DNA of 12,983 nt from Dehalococcoidia bacterium UBA2991 (GCA_002346645.1 DEAD01000011.1:1-12983); one strand, 5' to 3'. Counted from the first letter of the stretch, positions 5,735-12,817 are shown. Program-made: numbers and translations. The notes: generated by a model from the sequence alone, not told the origin.

Positions 5735-7840
5735 CTAGATGAATAGTGGTCCGAACACCACTGCTACGATAGACATCAGCTTCAAGAGGATGTTTAGAGA
5801 TGGACCGGAGGTATCCTTGAAGGGATCCCCGACAGTGTCTCCAACAACGGCAGCCTTGTGAGCTTCAGAACCCTTCCCACCAAAGTTCCCTTCTTCAATG
5901 TACTTTTTGGCGTTATCCCAAGCGCCTCCTGCATTGGCCATCATGATGGCGAGCATCGCACCAGCCGCTATCGATCCTATTAGCAAGCCGCCTAGGGATT
6001 CTGCGCTAATGACTGCTCCTACGAAGATGGGTACAGCTACAGCCAACAGGCCGGGAATAATCATCTCCCGCAATGCTCCTGTTGTGGAGATGCTTACTGC
6101 GCGTTCGTAATCTGGGGTCTCGGTGCCGTCCATGATGCCTGGCTTCTCGCGGAATTGGCGGCGCACCTCCTCTACCATTGCCTGCGCTGCACGGCCCACT
6201 GCCCCCATTGAAAGCGCCGAGAACACAAATGGCATTAGGGCTCCAATAAGGATGCCGACCATGACCTCCCAATCAAGGAGGTTGAACATCTCGACCCCAG
6301 TCGTGATGGAATAGGTTGCTAATAGCGCTAGAGCGGTAAGCGCTGCCGAACCGATGGCGAAGCCCTTGCCAGTCGCAGCCGTGGTGTTACCAAGCTGGTC
6401 GAGGGCGTCTGTGCGTTCCCGCACCTCTGGCTCCAGGCCGGCTTGTTCAGCAATGCCTCCAGCGTTGTCGGCCACTGGTCCATATGCGTCGGTGGCGAGT
6501 GTCACACCCAGGGGTGCCAGCATGCCTACCGCGGCCAAAGCGATTCCGTAAAAGCCTGCGAACTCATTTGCGAGAATGATTGCAACGACAATGGTGATGA
6601 GTGGGATAGCTGTTGAAAGCATTCCGAGGCTCATTCCACCGATGATGACTGGTCCCGAGCCTGTCTCTGCTTGGGCAGAAAGGTTCACTGTTGGGCTATA
6701 CCGGAATCGTCCCAGGGAAAAGCCTTCCGAAGAGGTAAACCCTTCTGTAACTGTTCCGATTATCTGTCCCGCGATCAGTCCCACCAAAATTACCCAGAAC
6801 AGGTCCCAGGGCAGGTCGATCACGGCGATTGCAATTGCGGCTCCTGCCAGTACCAGTCCAGAGGCACCGTACACTCCGGCGCGAAGTGCCCAAAGAAGAC
6901 GTCCCTGGCTGGCCTGTTCGCCTGTGCGTACTAAGAAGGTAGAAAGCACTGCGGCGAGAATGCCGGTTCCTGCTACCAACAAGGGGAGCATCACGGCATC
7001 CCCTTTGAAGGAGTAGGAGCCCTCGTTGAAAAGGCCTGTTGCGCCGGTATATTCGACTCCTACTATCGCGACCGCTGCCAGTGCCATTGTTGCTACGATC
7101 GAACCCACATATGACTCGAATAGGTCTGCGCCCATTCCGGCCACGTCTCCCACGTTGTCCCCTACGTTGTCGGCGATAGTTGCTGGGTTCCGTGGGTCGT
7201 CTTCAGGAATGCCTGCTTCGACCTTTCCGACAAGATCGGCACCGACGTCAGCAGCTTTCGTGTAAATGCCACCTCCGACGCGGGCAAATAAAGCTATCGA
7301 TGAGGCACCAAAGGCAAATCCTGCAAGCGGGACTGCGCTTTCCCAGATTAGGTAAAGAATTCCAAGTCCCAGGATGCCTAGGCCTACCACTGTCATGCCC
7401 ATTACGGTGCCCGAGTTGAAGGCCACACGGAGAGCTGGATTAAGTCCTTCTTGTGCTTTTGCGGCGGTGCGCACATTGGCCCGGACTGCGATTGTCATTC
7501 CCAGGTAGCCGGCACTTGCCGAGAGGATCGCTCCAATCAGGTAAGACAGCGACATTGCTGGTACATCTTTGTCGAAGTCCCAGAACTGACTCGAAAGTGG
7601 TTTCTTGTCCAGTATGTCCAGGTCGATAAACAGCAGTAGAACTACGAACACGATGGCGACAAACACCGCGAGTACTGCGTATTCGCGTTTGAGGAATGCC
7701 GCTGCGCCCAGCTGAATGGCTTGGGCGATGTTCTGCATTGTCTCGTTCCCCTCGTCCTCTCGAACCACTGCAATCACGCGAAAGGCGGAGAAGAGAAGGG
7801 CGAGAACGCCCGCGATAATGGTGAAGATCAGGATCTCCAT
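5735..7840 (-). CDS. hppA: Membrane-integral ion-translocating pyrophosphatase (K+-dependent, Na+-type signature)
   Basis: 701 residues from the ATG at 7840. A GTG at 7876 in frame lacks a ribosome-binding site and adds an atypical tail; GGGGG precedes the ATG. Known: a homodimeric enzyme with 16 membrane helices that couples cytoplasmic PPi hydrolysis to export of Na+ and/or H+. All catalytic motifs are seen: DVGADLVGKVE (198-208), DNVGDNVGD (224-232), DAYGPVADNAGG (451-462), K492, NAGGAWDNAKK (636-646) and DTVGDPFKDTSGPS (668-681). In GNTTAATGKG, A488 and G491 occupy the positions that are Lys and Thr in K+-independent enzymes, so K+ dependence is predicted. E242 in DLFES is placed as in Na+-pumping enzymes; plant-type H+ pumps have DLFGSYAES. 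Whether it also carries H+ cannot be read. It heads an apparent two-gene operon with a degenerate paralogue and has a plausible promoter 84 bases upstream overlapped by an inverted repeat. Confidence 0.96.
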   Translation of the reverse strand: MEILIFTIIAGVLALLFSAFRVIAVVREDEGNETMQNIAQAIQLGAAAFLKREYAVLAVFVAIVFVVLLLFIDLDILDKKPLSSQFWDFDKDVPAMSLSYLIGAILSASAGYLGMTIAVRANVRTAAKAQEGLNPALRVAFNSGTVMGMTVVGLGILGLGILYLIWESAVPLAGFAFGASSIALFARVGGGIYTKAADVGADLVGKVEAGIPEDDPRNPATIADNVGDNVGDVAGMGADLFESYVGSIVATMALAAVAIVGVEYTGATGLFNEGSYSFKGDAVMLPLLVAGTGILAAVLSTFLVRTGEQASQGRLLWALRAGVYGASGLVLAGAAIAIAVIDLPWDLFWVILVGLIAGQIIGTVTEGFTSSEGFSLGRFRYSPTVNLSAQAETGSGPVIIGGMSLGMLSTAIPLITIVVAIILANEFAGFYGIALAAVGMLAPLGVTLATDAYGPVADNAGGIAEQAGLEPEVRERTDALDQLGNTTAATGKGFAIGSAALTALALLATYSITTGVEMFNLLDWEVMVGILIGALMPFVFSALSMGAVGRAAQAMVEEVRRQFREKPGIMDGTETPDYERAVSISTTGALREMIIPGLLAVAVPIFVGAVISAESLGGLLIGSIAAGAMLAIMMANAGGAWDNAKKYIEEGNFGGKGSEAHKAAVVGDTVGDPFKDTSGPSLNILLKLMSIVAVVFGPLFI

Positions 7841-7919
7841 AGTGCCCCCAGAGACAGATGCTGAGCAGCGTGGCACAACGTGGGCAAATCCCCACAGGTG
7901 TCATTCGCAGCTAAATATG

Positions 7920-7957
7920 GAACGCAGTTGACTTTAGCGCGCAACCCCACTGCGTTC
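7920..7957 (-). repeat. 9-bp inverted repeat overlapping the hppA promoter (candidate operator)
   Basis: GAACGCAGT (7920-7928) and ACTGCGTTC (7949-7957) are perfect reverse complements, separated by 20 bases. The spacer contains the -10 box. The right arm overlaps the -35 box and the left arm covers the predicted start point. No T-tract follows on either strand, which argues for a regulator-binding site rather than a terminator. Confidence 0.45.
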
Positions 7958-7959
7958 AA
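7931..7959 (-). promoter_or_regulatory. hppA: Candidate promoter of hppA and its paralogue
   Basis: On the minus strand TTGAAC (7959-7954) is followed by a 17-base spacer and TAAAGT (7936-7931), each matching four of six consensus bases. The start point would be near 7924, giving an untranslated leader of about 84 bases that includes a small GTGGG...CCCAC hairpin (7880-7895). Confidence 0.4.
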
Positions 7960-8009
7960 TCTTGGTCACGCTTTGCCGATGCATTAGATTTCCCCTTTTG
8001 GGTCGGACT

Positions 8010-8651
8010 CTAGCTCTTAAACGAAGTTCCTCTCCGCTGCACAATCGCCATTGTTAGGTCCCCACGGGTGCGCTCCAGGATGCCCCTAGTCTGATCGGTT
8101 GTTCGCCGCAGGCCACCAGTCATTGCATCGGGGAAATCTATGGTTACGAGTAGTGCATAGATATCGTCCATCGCCTCTAGGAGGGCATCGCAGCCTTCAA
8201 ACTTTCCCTGCCGCAAGCGGTCAAGAATGACACGCCGAAGCTCCCCTGCTGCCTCAGCGATGCCGTTCAACCAAGCTGTCGTGGTTACCTCAAGGTCCTC
8301 TGGAGATGGGAGCGGTTTTCCAGAAACTAGCGCTAAGGTGGCTCGAGCCTCTGCGTATTCTTTCTCGGCGTCATGCACGAAGCCGGCGTGTTCTATGTCT
8401 GGGTGCTCTTTCAGTGCTTTAAAACCTTCGTTTGCGGTCGCCCGTGCCTCATCCAACCTTGCGCATGCTTCTACTAACTCCCCCCTATGAACCTCGCGGA
8501 TACTGCGTGCGCATGCTTGGATAAGCGCTCGCGAGGCTTGCAGGGCTTTCTCTCGGGCGGCGTGCTTCTTGTTCAGGTGCAGGGCGATGCGTGGAGCGAT
8601 ATCGGCCAGTGGTGAGGTGTCCGGTAGGGGAGATTCTCCGCCTATGGTCAC
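8010..8651 (-). CDS. Translin-family protein (bacterial translin/TRAX homologue)
   Basis: 213 residues, all-helical. It starts at GTG 8651, overlapping the FmdB stop as GTGA (4 bases), so it is likely translationally coupled. Seen: ARSIREVHRGELVEA (48-62), HDAEKEYAEA (93-102), a long helix with WLNGIAEAAGELRRVILD (127-144), MDDIYALLVTIDFPDA (161-176), GLRRTTDQTRGILERTRGDL (180-199). These match the translin fold pattern of HRxE, EYxEA, GLADxxGELRR, PDA and ERTRGDL. E98 and E101 in EYAEA correspond to the pair of acidic residues that are part of the nuclease centre of eukaryotic TRAX. Known: translin/TRAX form multimeric RNA/DNA-binding RNases in eukaryotes; archaeal and bacterial members exist but are poorly understood. 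Older annotations call such bacterial proteins haloacid dehalogenase-like, which the sequence does not support. Inferred role: nucleic-acid binding or RNA processing. Confidence 0.85.
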   Translation of the reverse strand: MTIGGESPLPDTSPLADIAPRIALHLNKKHAAREKALQASRALIQACARSIREVHRGELVEACARLDEARATANEGFKALKEHPDIEHAGFVHDAEKEYAEARATLALVSGKPLPSPEDLEVTTTAWLNGIAEAAGELRRVILDRLRQGKFEGCDALLEAMDDIYALLVTIDFPDAMTGGLRRTTDQTRGILERTRGDLTMAIVQRRGTSFKS

Positions 8652-8992
8652 AGGTTGTTGACCGGATCCGGCAGGTCACCTTCGCGTGCTGCGTCGATCA
8701 TTTCCCGTGCGCTCTCTGGCATGTCGATTCCGTATTCGTCGAATCGCTTCTCCACCCATGAGCCAATTTGTCTTGGATCGCGCAGGTCCGCCTTGTCGCC
8801 ATCGACCGCTGGGTCTCCGAATCGCTCCAATACATCCGCTCGCGAATATGTCCTTGCGAAGCTGGAAACTAAGCGTTGTGTCGAATCACTCCCGCAATGT
8901 TCACATTCAGTCTTGGCTTTTGGGTCTGGCTTGCGCGAAAAATGGTTAGTGATCCGTCGACAGTCGTCACAGAGGAACTCGTAGATCGGCAT
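8648..8992 (-). CDS. FmdB-family zinc-ribbon protein
   Basis: 114 residues from an ATG at 8992 preceded by GGGAAG. Seen: the family start MPIYEF, then C8-x2-C11 and C30-EH-C33 forming the regulatory zinc ribbon, followed by QRLVSSF. The remaining ~70 residues are charged and helical and end in PDPVNNL; most FmdB proteins are shorter, or have a simple Gly-rich tail. Known: FmdB was named for a putative regulator of formamidase/amidase genes, but the domain is widespread and its function mostly unproven. It is the first gene of a coupled pair with the translin homologue; four bases overlap. That suggests the two proteins act together, perhaps with the ribbon binding nucleic acid for the translin oligomer (inference). 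Confidence 0.88.
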   Translation of the reverse strand: MPIYEFLCDDCRRITNHFSRKPDPKAKTECEHCGSDSTQRLVSSFARTYSRADVLERFGDPAVDGDKADLRDPRQIGSWVEKRFDEYGIDMPESAREMIDAAREGDLPDPVNNL

Positions 8993-9068
8993 AACTTCCC
9001 GATCGTAGCATGCCTGATGTTGCTATTCGTCTTTCATCTTTTGGCTTGGGGAGGAGTTGAATTAGGAG

Positions 9069-9082
9069 GAGGCTTCGGCCTC
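9069..9082 (-). terminator. Weak hairpin after rnhB
   Basis: GAGGC/GCCTC, a 5-bp stem with a 4-base loop (CGAA on the minus strand, TTCG on the plus strand), lies 8 bases beyond the rnhB stop on the minus strand and is followed by CTCCTAATTC. The stem is short and there is no real T-tract, so termination here is uncertain. Confidence 0.25.
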
Positions 9083-9090
9083 TTGGAAAC

Positions 9091-9771
9091 CTAGTCTCTG
9101 GTGATGTCTAAGAGTTCTAGTTTGCCTTGTGCGAATGGCGCCCAGCTGACCCGGTGGGCTTCGCAGGGTCCCCGTCTATCAATAGCTGTTCGATGATCTG
9201 CCGTGTAGTACCCCTTGTTGCGACAGAAGCCATAGCCAGGAAGGCGTTCGCAGAGCTCAGTCATCCATCGATCGCGTGCTACCTTCGCAACGATAGACGC
9301 CGCCGCTACTGAGACGCTGTGAACGTCTGCTTTGGGTTCCACCCGCACTCGCGGTAGAGGTAGAGGTAGAGCATCGGAGATGATCGCGTCCGGTCGGCAG
9401 GGAAGGGCTTCTATGGCACGTAGGACGGAGAGGCGTCGAGCTTCGAGGATGCCTTTGCTGTCCACCTCTGCACTTGTTGCCCAACCAATCCCTGAGGGGA
9501 TTGATTCCTGGATCTCGGATGCTAGCTCTTCGCGGGTTGCAGCCTTCAGCATCTTTGAGTCTCGTACCCTCTGGAACCAAGGCTGCGCATCTTCTGGTCC
9601 AAGCATCACTGCGGCGGCTGTCACTGGTCCTGCAAGTGGCCCTACACCTACCTCGTCGACTCCTGCGACTGTTGCTGCTCCATCCCGCCAAGCCTCTTGC
9701 TCCCACCTAAGGGAAGGGATTGGGCCGCTTGGCTGCTTCTTGCGAGCAGCGATCTTCCGTGCGTTAGGCAC
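9091..9771 (-). CDS. rnhB: Ribonuclease HII with a variant GVG motif
   Basis: 226 residues from a GTG at 9771. GGAGGGTGA lies just upstream, inside the end of the preceding gene, with only 3 bases between the genes. Known: cleaves the RNA strand of RNA-DNA hybrids and single ribonucleotides embedded in DNA, using two metal ions in the cytoplasm. Seen: the DEDD residues D39 and E40 (GVDEVGVGPLAGP), D133 (ISDALPLP) and D167 (SVAAASIVAKVARDRWM), plus the C-terminal block GYGFCRNKGYYTADH...GPCEAHRVSW. Odd: the usual DEAGRGP reads DEVGVGP here, so the arginine of the GRG motif that contacts the ribonucleotide-DNA junction is V43. The N-terminal ~20 residues are a basic extension. Otherwise the length and motif order are normal, so the enzyme is probably active but perhaps with altered junction recognition. 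Confidence 0.93.
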   Translation of the reverse strand: MPNARKIAARKKQPSGPIPSLRWEQEAWRDGAATVAGVDEVGVGPLAGPVTAAAVMLGPEDAQPWFQRVRDSKMLKAATREELASEIQESIPSGIGWATSAEVDSKGILEARRLSVLRAIEALPCRPDAIISDALPLPLPRVRVEPKADVHSVSVAAASIVAKVARDRWMTELCERLPGYGFCRNKGYYTADHRTAIDRRGPCEAHRVSWAPFAQGKLELLDITRD

Positions 9772-9774
9772 GGC

Positions 9775-10095
9775 TCACCCTCCACCTAACGGTGGCTTTC
9801 CTGGGGGGGCTGTCGCCAGTGCGTCGAGCTCAGCAGCGTTTTCCGCAAGCTGTTCGTTAAGAACTTCGATGCGGGCTAATGCTGTCTGCACTTCGGCCAG
9901 ATCAATCTGTAGATCACCCGATGCCAGAAGGGGATATATGGCCTCTCCGATTGCAGTCTTTTCGCGACGTACACGCGCCTGTAGGCGACTCTCTTTTATT
10001 TCGAGTTGTGCTCGGCGGGCGAGCTTGTTGGTCGCCTCAGTCGCCGCCGCTGCGGTTTCCTTCACGGATTCCCTAAAACGATCGAAAAACGTCAT
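9775..10095 (-). CDS. Small coiled-coil protein of unknown function
   Basis: 106 residues from an ATG at 10095; no strong ribosome-binding site is seen (AGGCC about 15 bases upstream). Seen: an amphipathic N-terminus MTFFDRFRESVKETAAAATEATNKL, then a long Ala/Glu/Arg/Leu-rich helical region (about 20-50), a break with YPLLASGDLQID (54-65), a second helix (66-94) and a Pro/Gly tail PPGKPPLGGG. There are no cysteines, membrane segments or signal peptide. The layout resembles the widespread N-terminal coiled-coil proteins that begin MSFFDKLK and often carry a zinc ribbon, which is missing here. The gene ends 3 bases before rnhB and contains its Shine-Dalgarno, so the two are co-transcribed and probably coupled. 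Function unknown. Confidence 0.75.
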   Translation of the reverse strand: MTFFDRFRESVKETAAAATEATNKLARRAQLEIKESRLQARVRREKTAIGEAIYPLLASGDLQIDLAEVQTALARIEVLNEQLAENAAELDALATAPPGKPPLGGG

Positions 10096-10135
10096 GCTTT
10101 GGTAAGTATAGGCCTACTGGTTGGCCATGAAGCGT

Positions 10136-10780
10136 TCAGTTGCGAGTCAGTGACTCCTCGTATACCTGCGCCATGCCCTCCAGCACTGTGTCGGCTAAGG
10201 CCAGAATGCTTTCCATTGCCTCCACTGCCCCCTCTGTGCCCTGCTGGGCTTCGGATGCGAGCTGAGCGGCAGTTTCTTCTAGCGAATGTCGCAGGGAGTT
10301 AAAGGTCATTATGGCGTCCGTAAGGGTCACACCTGCTGCTACCAGGGTGCGTCCATATTCCCCGCCTATGCTGCGGGCATCGTCGATGAAACGCTCAGGT
10401 CGAGTTCGCGAAGAGACAAAGCGCGCGAACAGGTCCACTAGTTGTCGACCGATGAAGCGTAGCCTCTCTCTTGTCGCCTTCTCCAGCCCTGCGAAGGCGT
10501 CCATTTCATGGGTCTGACGTCTGCGGCTCAAACGTCGCTTGACTCGCCCGACGGCTAGTTCGCTGATTCGGTCCGTATCGGCTGTTTCCCCCGCTGGGTT
10601 GCTCTGCGACATGAACTGACGCACGTCTTCTTCCAGAATGCGTCGATGGCCGCCACTAGTTCGATAAGATCGTACTTCGCCTGCATCTGCCCAACGTCGG
10701 ACGGTTGAGTGGCTTACCCCGAGGAGCTTGCTTGCTCGCCCCAGAGAGACCCACTCTTGCTGCTGCGAATCCTGTGCCAC
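10136..10780 (-). CDS. MerR/excisionase-type helix-turn-helix regulator with a C-terminal helical sensor-like domain
   Basis: 214 residues from the GTG at 10780, chosen because GGGAGG lies a few bases upstream; a TTG at 10792 would overlap that site. Seen: a winged HTH near residues 8-58 with SLGRASKLLGVSHSTVRRWADAGEV, the recognition helix, and the wing SYRTSGGHRRI, typical of the BldC/excisionase branch of MerR-like DNA-binding domains. After a polar, basic linker (about 60-90) comes an all-helical domain (95-210) with FIDDARSIGGEYGRTLVAAGVTLTDAIMTFNSLR. Its pattern of G-x2-YG followed by G-x-(T/S)-L-x-(D/E)-A-(I/L) resembles RsbR/RsbRD-type N-terminal sensor domains. Likely a DNA-binding transcription factor with an input or oligomerisation domain. 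The target is unknown. It is followed after 40 bases by the coiled-coil gene and rnhB. Confidence 0.8.
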   Translation of the reverse strand: MAQDSQQQEWVSLGRASKLLGVSHSTVRRWADAGEVRSYRTSGGHRRILEEDVRQFMSQSNPAGETADTDRISELAVGRVKRRLSRRRQTHEMDAFAGLEKATRERLRFIGRQLVDLFARFVSSRTRPERFIDDARSIGGEYGRTLVAAGVTLTDAIMTFNSLRHSLEETAAQLASEAQQGTEGAVEAMESILALADTVLEGMAQVYEESLTRN

Positions 10781-11013
10781 GAAACCTCCCAAACTTGCTC
10801 AAGCATAGGCGAGCCGGTCCTGCCTCGCCACTAATTTTCCAGGGGAATTGTTGGCTTAATCTCTGTGATTGCTGAAGGGGTTGTGCTTTGGCTTTCCGAA
10901 TTTGCTCTGAACTTATTTTTGTAAGTTTTCTTTTAAAGGGTCAGCTGTTCCTGGGGCCTTCGTCGTTTTGGTCTTTCTTTCCACTGGCGGCGTAGACCCC
11001 GTAATGGAGAAAG
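10781..11013. other. Intergenic region upstream of the HTH regulator
   Basis: 233 bases without a convincing gene; it must hold the 3' end of the PAC2 transcript and the promoter of the HTH gene. Seen: an inverted repeat GGCGAG (10808-10813)/CTCGCC (10824-10829) 28 bases upstream of the HTH start, a possible operator. There is also an AT-rich hairpin AACTTA/TAAGTT (10910-10915/10922-10927) followed on the plus strand by TTCTTTT. I see no clear -35/-10 pair. Confidence 0.5.
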
Positions 11014-11874
11014 CTAGTCGTTCTCAGAATTTTCGCGGAGGAATTGCTCGATGTCTCCGACGAGATCTGTGGCCTCCGGTAGCGATCCCTCAGCCTCCTC
11101 CTCAGCTAGAGCAGCCTCCAAGCGTTCCAGATATGAACGCAATTGTGGGTCACCAGCAAGTGTGGTTTCGAGCTGATCACGGAAACCATCTGACGCTGCT
11201 TCTATTTCATCGAGATCGAAGCTTGTGCCAAGAAGCTGCTGCATGCGTTGGAGGACTGCCAATGTCGCCGGAGGGCACTGCTCGTTCGTGATGTAATGCG
11301 GAACTGTTGCCCAAAGGCTTACCGAAGGACGCTTTGCCTCCTGAAGCGCATTGTGGAGGATGCCTAAGATTCCTGTCGGACCCTCGTAGCGGGACCTCTG
11401 TAGGTTGAGCTCCCTCGCCAGGCTGGGGTCGGCGGCGCTTCCTGTCACACTAATGGGACGTCTGTGGCTCGCTTCCCCGATAAGTGCTCCCAAGGAAACC
11501 ACCATCGACACGTCGAGGGTGTTAAAGAGCTCCATGTATTCTTCGGTGAATGTTCGCCAACGCAGGTTAGGTTCAGCGCCTATACCGATTACGTAATCAG
11601 GCCCTTGGCTTGGTGTTCGCGCGTAATAGAACTCGTTCCCTGGCCAGGTAAGCTGTCGCTCCCCGCTCGAATCAAGCCGCACGTACGGACGAGTTTCAGT
11701 GAAAGTGAAGAACGGTTCTGGTTCGATGGAGGCAAATTTTCTTGCCCCCAGCCTCCGCATTGCAAAGCGGGCTGCGTTGCTTGCCGCACTAGCAGCGTCA
11801 TTCCAACCGGTGAAGGCCAGAATTACCACCGGGGATTCCAGCTCGGGTTTTTGATCCATCGTCAGGTACCGCAT
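11014..11874 (-). CDS. PAC2-family protein (proteasome assembly chaperone-like)
   Basis: 286 residues from the ATG at 11874, preceded by AGGGAG; the frame stays open upstream to 12072, but that part overlaps the next gene and lacks family similarity. Seen: VVILAFTGWNDAASAASNAARFAMRRL (about 17-43), the glycine/Trp/Asn/Asp signature of PAC2; DYVIGIGAEPNLRWRTF, then VVSLGALIGEASHRRPISVTGSA and GILGILHNAL, followed by PSVSLWATVPHYI, in family order. The last ~70 residues are acidic, helical and coiled-coil-like, with EALAEEEAEG. Known: the domain is named for a eukaryotic/archaeal proteasome assembly chaperone; bacterial members are common in Actinobacteria and Chloroflexota and their role is not settled. 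No proteasome genes are in this window. It lies 127 bases from the flavin reductase gene on the same strand. Confidence 0.87.
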   Translation of the reverse strand: MRYLTMDQKPELESPVVILAFTGWNDAASAASNAARFAMRRLGARKFASIEPEPFFTFTETRPYVRLDSSGERQLTWPGNEFYYARTPSQGPDYVIGIGAEPNLRWRTFTEEYMELFNTLDVSMVVSLGALIGEASHRRPISVTGSAADPSLARELNLQRSRYEGPTGILGILHNALQEAKRPSVSLWATVPHYITNEQCPPATLAVLQRMQQLLGTSFDLDEIEAASDGFRDQLETTLAGDPQLRSYLERLEAALAEEEAEGSLPEATDLVGDIEQFLRENSEND

Positions 11875-12001
11875 ACGGCTCCCTTTGCGTTCGCTCCTGC
11901 GGTGGGATTCTAGGCTCTTCGCTTCTTGCTCGTTTGGTGCCCTCTCTAATAGAAGTACTTCTGGGAAAGGTATCCCCAATGTGGGGGCTGGGTCTGGAAA
12001 C

Positions 12002-12577
12002 TTATCCGGCGTATTCCCAGCCCAGCTCTTTCTCGGTAAGGATATCGCCGCTTCGCGTGACATCGCCGTCAATTACGCGACCTATCACGAGTGTGTGGTC
12101 TCCGGTCTCGATGAATTGCTCAACAGTGCATGAAAACCACCCAAGAGCCTCCTCCAGTACTGGTGTGCCTTCAGATGTGAGATGGTGAGCTAGGCCTTCG
12201 AGCTTGTCATGGATGATTGCTGCCGCCGCTTCTGAGCGGCCCTTTATTTTTTTGCCCTCCGCTGGCATCACTACCTTTCGGGCAATCTCGTGGCCATCGC
12301 GCTCATGCAGAAGGTTTATTGAGAATGCTTCAGTTTCCCGCATGAATCGCAGGGTGCGTGCATTGTTCTCGATCGAAGCGGCCACTAGTCGTGGCTTGAA
12401 AGACACCTGCATCACCCAATCTGCAATCATCAAGTTGCGTTCACCCGCCCTAGTCGCTGACCCTATTACATGTACGCCGTAGCACATCTTCAGGAGAGCC
12501 TTTTCTATGGGTTCGAGATTGAGGGGCTCACCGGGGATACTGGGAAACTCGGAACCGGGATATGGCTGCTGTGTCAC
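12002..12577 (-). CDS. Flavin reductase-like, FMN-binding split-barrel protein
   Basis: 191 residues from a GTG at 12577 (GGAC about 10 bases upstream, weak). Seen: the domain begins near residue 25 with ALLKMCYGVHVIGSATRAGERNLMIADWVMQVSFKP, then LVAASIENNARTLRFMRETEAFSINLL, the typical flavin-reductase order of a strand pair, an S-x-x-P turn, N/T contacts to FMN phosphate and a F-x-(V/I)-N-(L/V) strand. Later GWFSCTVEQFIETGDHTLVIGRVID (about 146-170) is the usual terminal barrel strand with the GDH motif. Known: members reduce or bind FMN using NAD(P)H and may serve flavin-dependent oxygenases; many uncharacterised members exist. It begins a run of minus-strand genes and diverges from the lipoprotein at the right edge. 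The partner is unknown. Confidence 0.87.
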   Translation of the reverse strand: MTQQPYPGSEFPSIPGEPLNLEPIEKALLKMCYGVHVIGSATRAGERNLMIADWVMQVSFKPRLVAASIENNARTLRFMRETEAFSINLLHERDGHEIARKVVMPAEGKKIKGRSEAAAAIIHDKLEGLAHHLTSEGTPVLEEALGWFSCTVEQFIETGDHTLVIGRVIDGDVTRSGDILTEKELGWEYAG

Positions 12578-12817
12578 TTCTTTTGTCCGTTCGTGGCCCT
12601 TGCGACGGCCGACCTTTTGGGGACCGGGCTTCCGTCGGGAGCATCAGCTAGAAACACTGTAGCCGAACCCACCCAAACGGGAAGGGATTTTTCCCGAGGG
12701 TCTTTCTGAGCTTTTTTCATCAAGTTTGGGTTGAGATAGCTTTTGGTTGCTGGTTTCTGGATGGAACCCTAGTATTGTCGGGCAAAACTCCCATTAATAG
12801 GACAATAAACAACCAAG
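12578..12817. other. Divergent intergenic region between flavin reductase and lipoprotein genes
   Basis: 240 bases that must hold two divergent promoters. Seen: the inverted repeat TATTGTC (12773-12779)/GACAATA (12801-12807), spaced by 21 bases and lying 11 bases before the lipoprotein start, a candidate operator. There is also a hairpin CGGGAA/TTCCCG near 12678-12698 followed by a T-rich stretch (12700-12719). I find no convincing -35/-10 pair and no small gene. Confidence 0.5.

Noticed and set aside
6576..7016. Plus-strand open frame of 146 codons inside hppA
   Set aside because: Antisense to a highly conserved pyrophosphatase; composition is a mirror of its Ala/Gly/Ile codons.
7440..7904. 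Minus-strand open frame of 154 codons overlapping the start of hppA in another frame
   Set aside because: Arg/Ser/Pro-rich out-of-frame product of the hppA coding sequence with no family similarity.
9332..10105. Long plus-strand open frame of 257 codons opposite rnhB and the coiled-coil gene
   Set aside because: It lies antisense to two well-supported genes, is rich in Ser/Arg/Ala as expected from a mirrored frame, and shows no family motif or ribosome-binding site.
11875..12072. N-terminal extension of the PAC2 gene by 66 codons
   Set aside because: It would overlap the flavin reductase gene, has no PAC2 similarity, and the ATG at 11874 has its own AGGAG-like site.
12678..12719. Hairpin plus T-rich run as a terminator on the plus strand
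   Set aside because: No plus-strand gene ends upstream of it, and the T-run is about 13 bases away from the stem.
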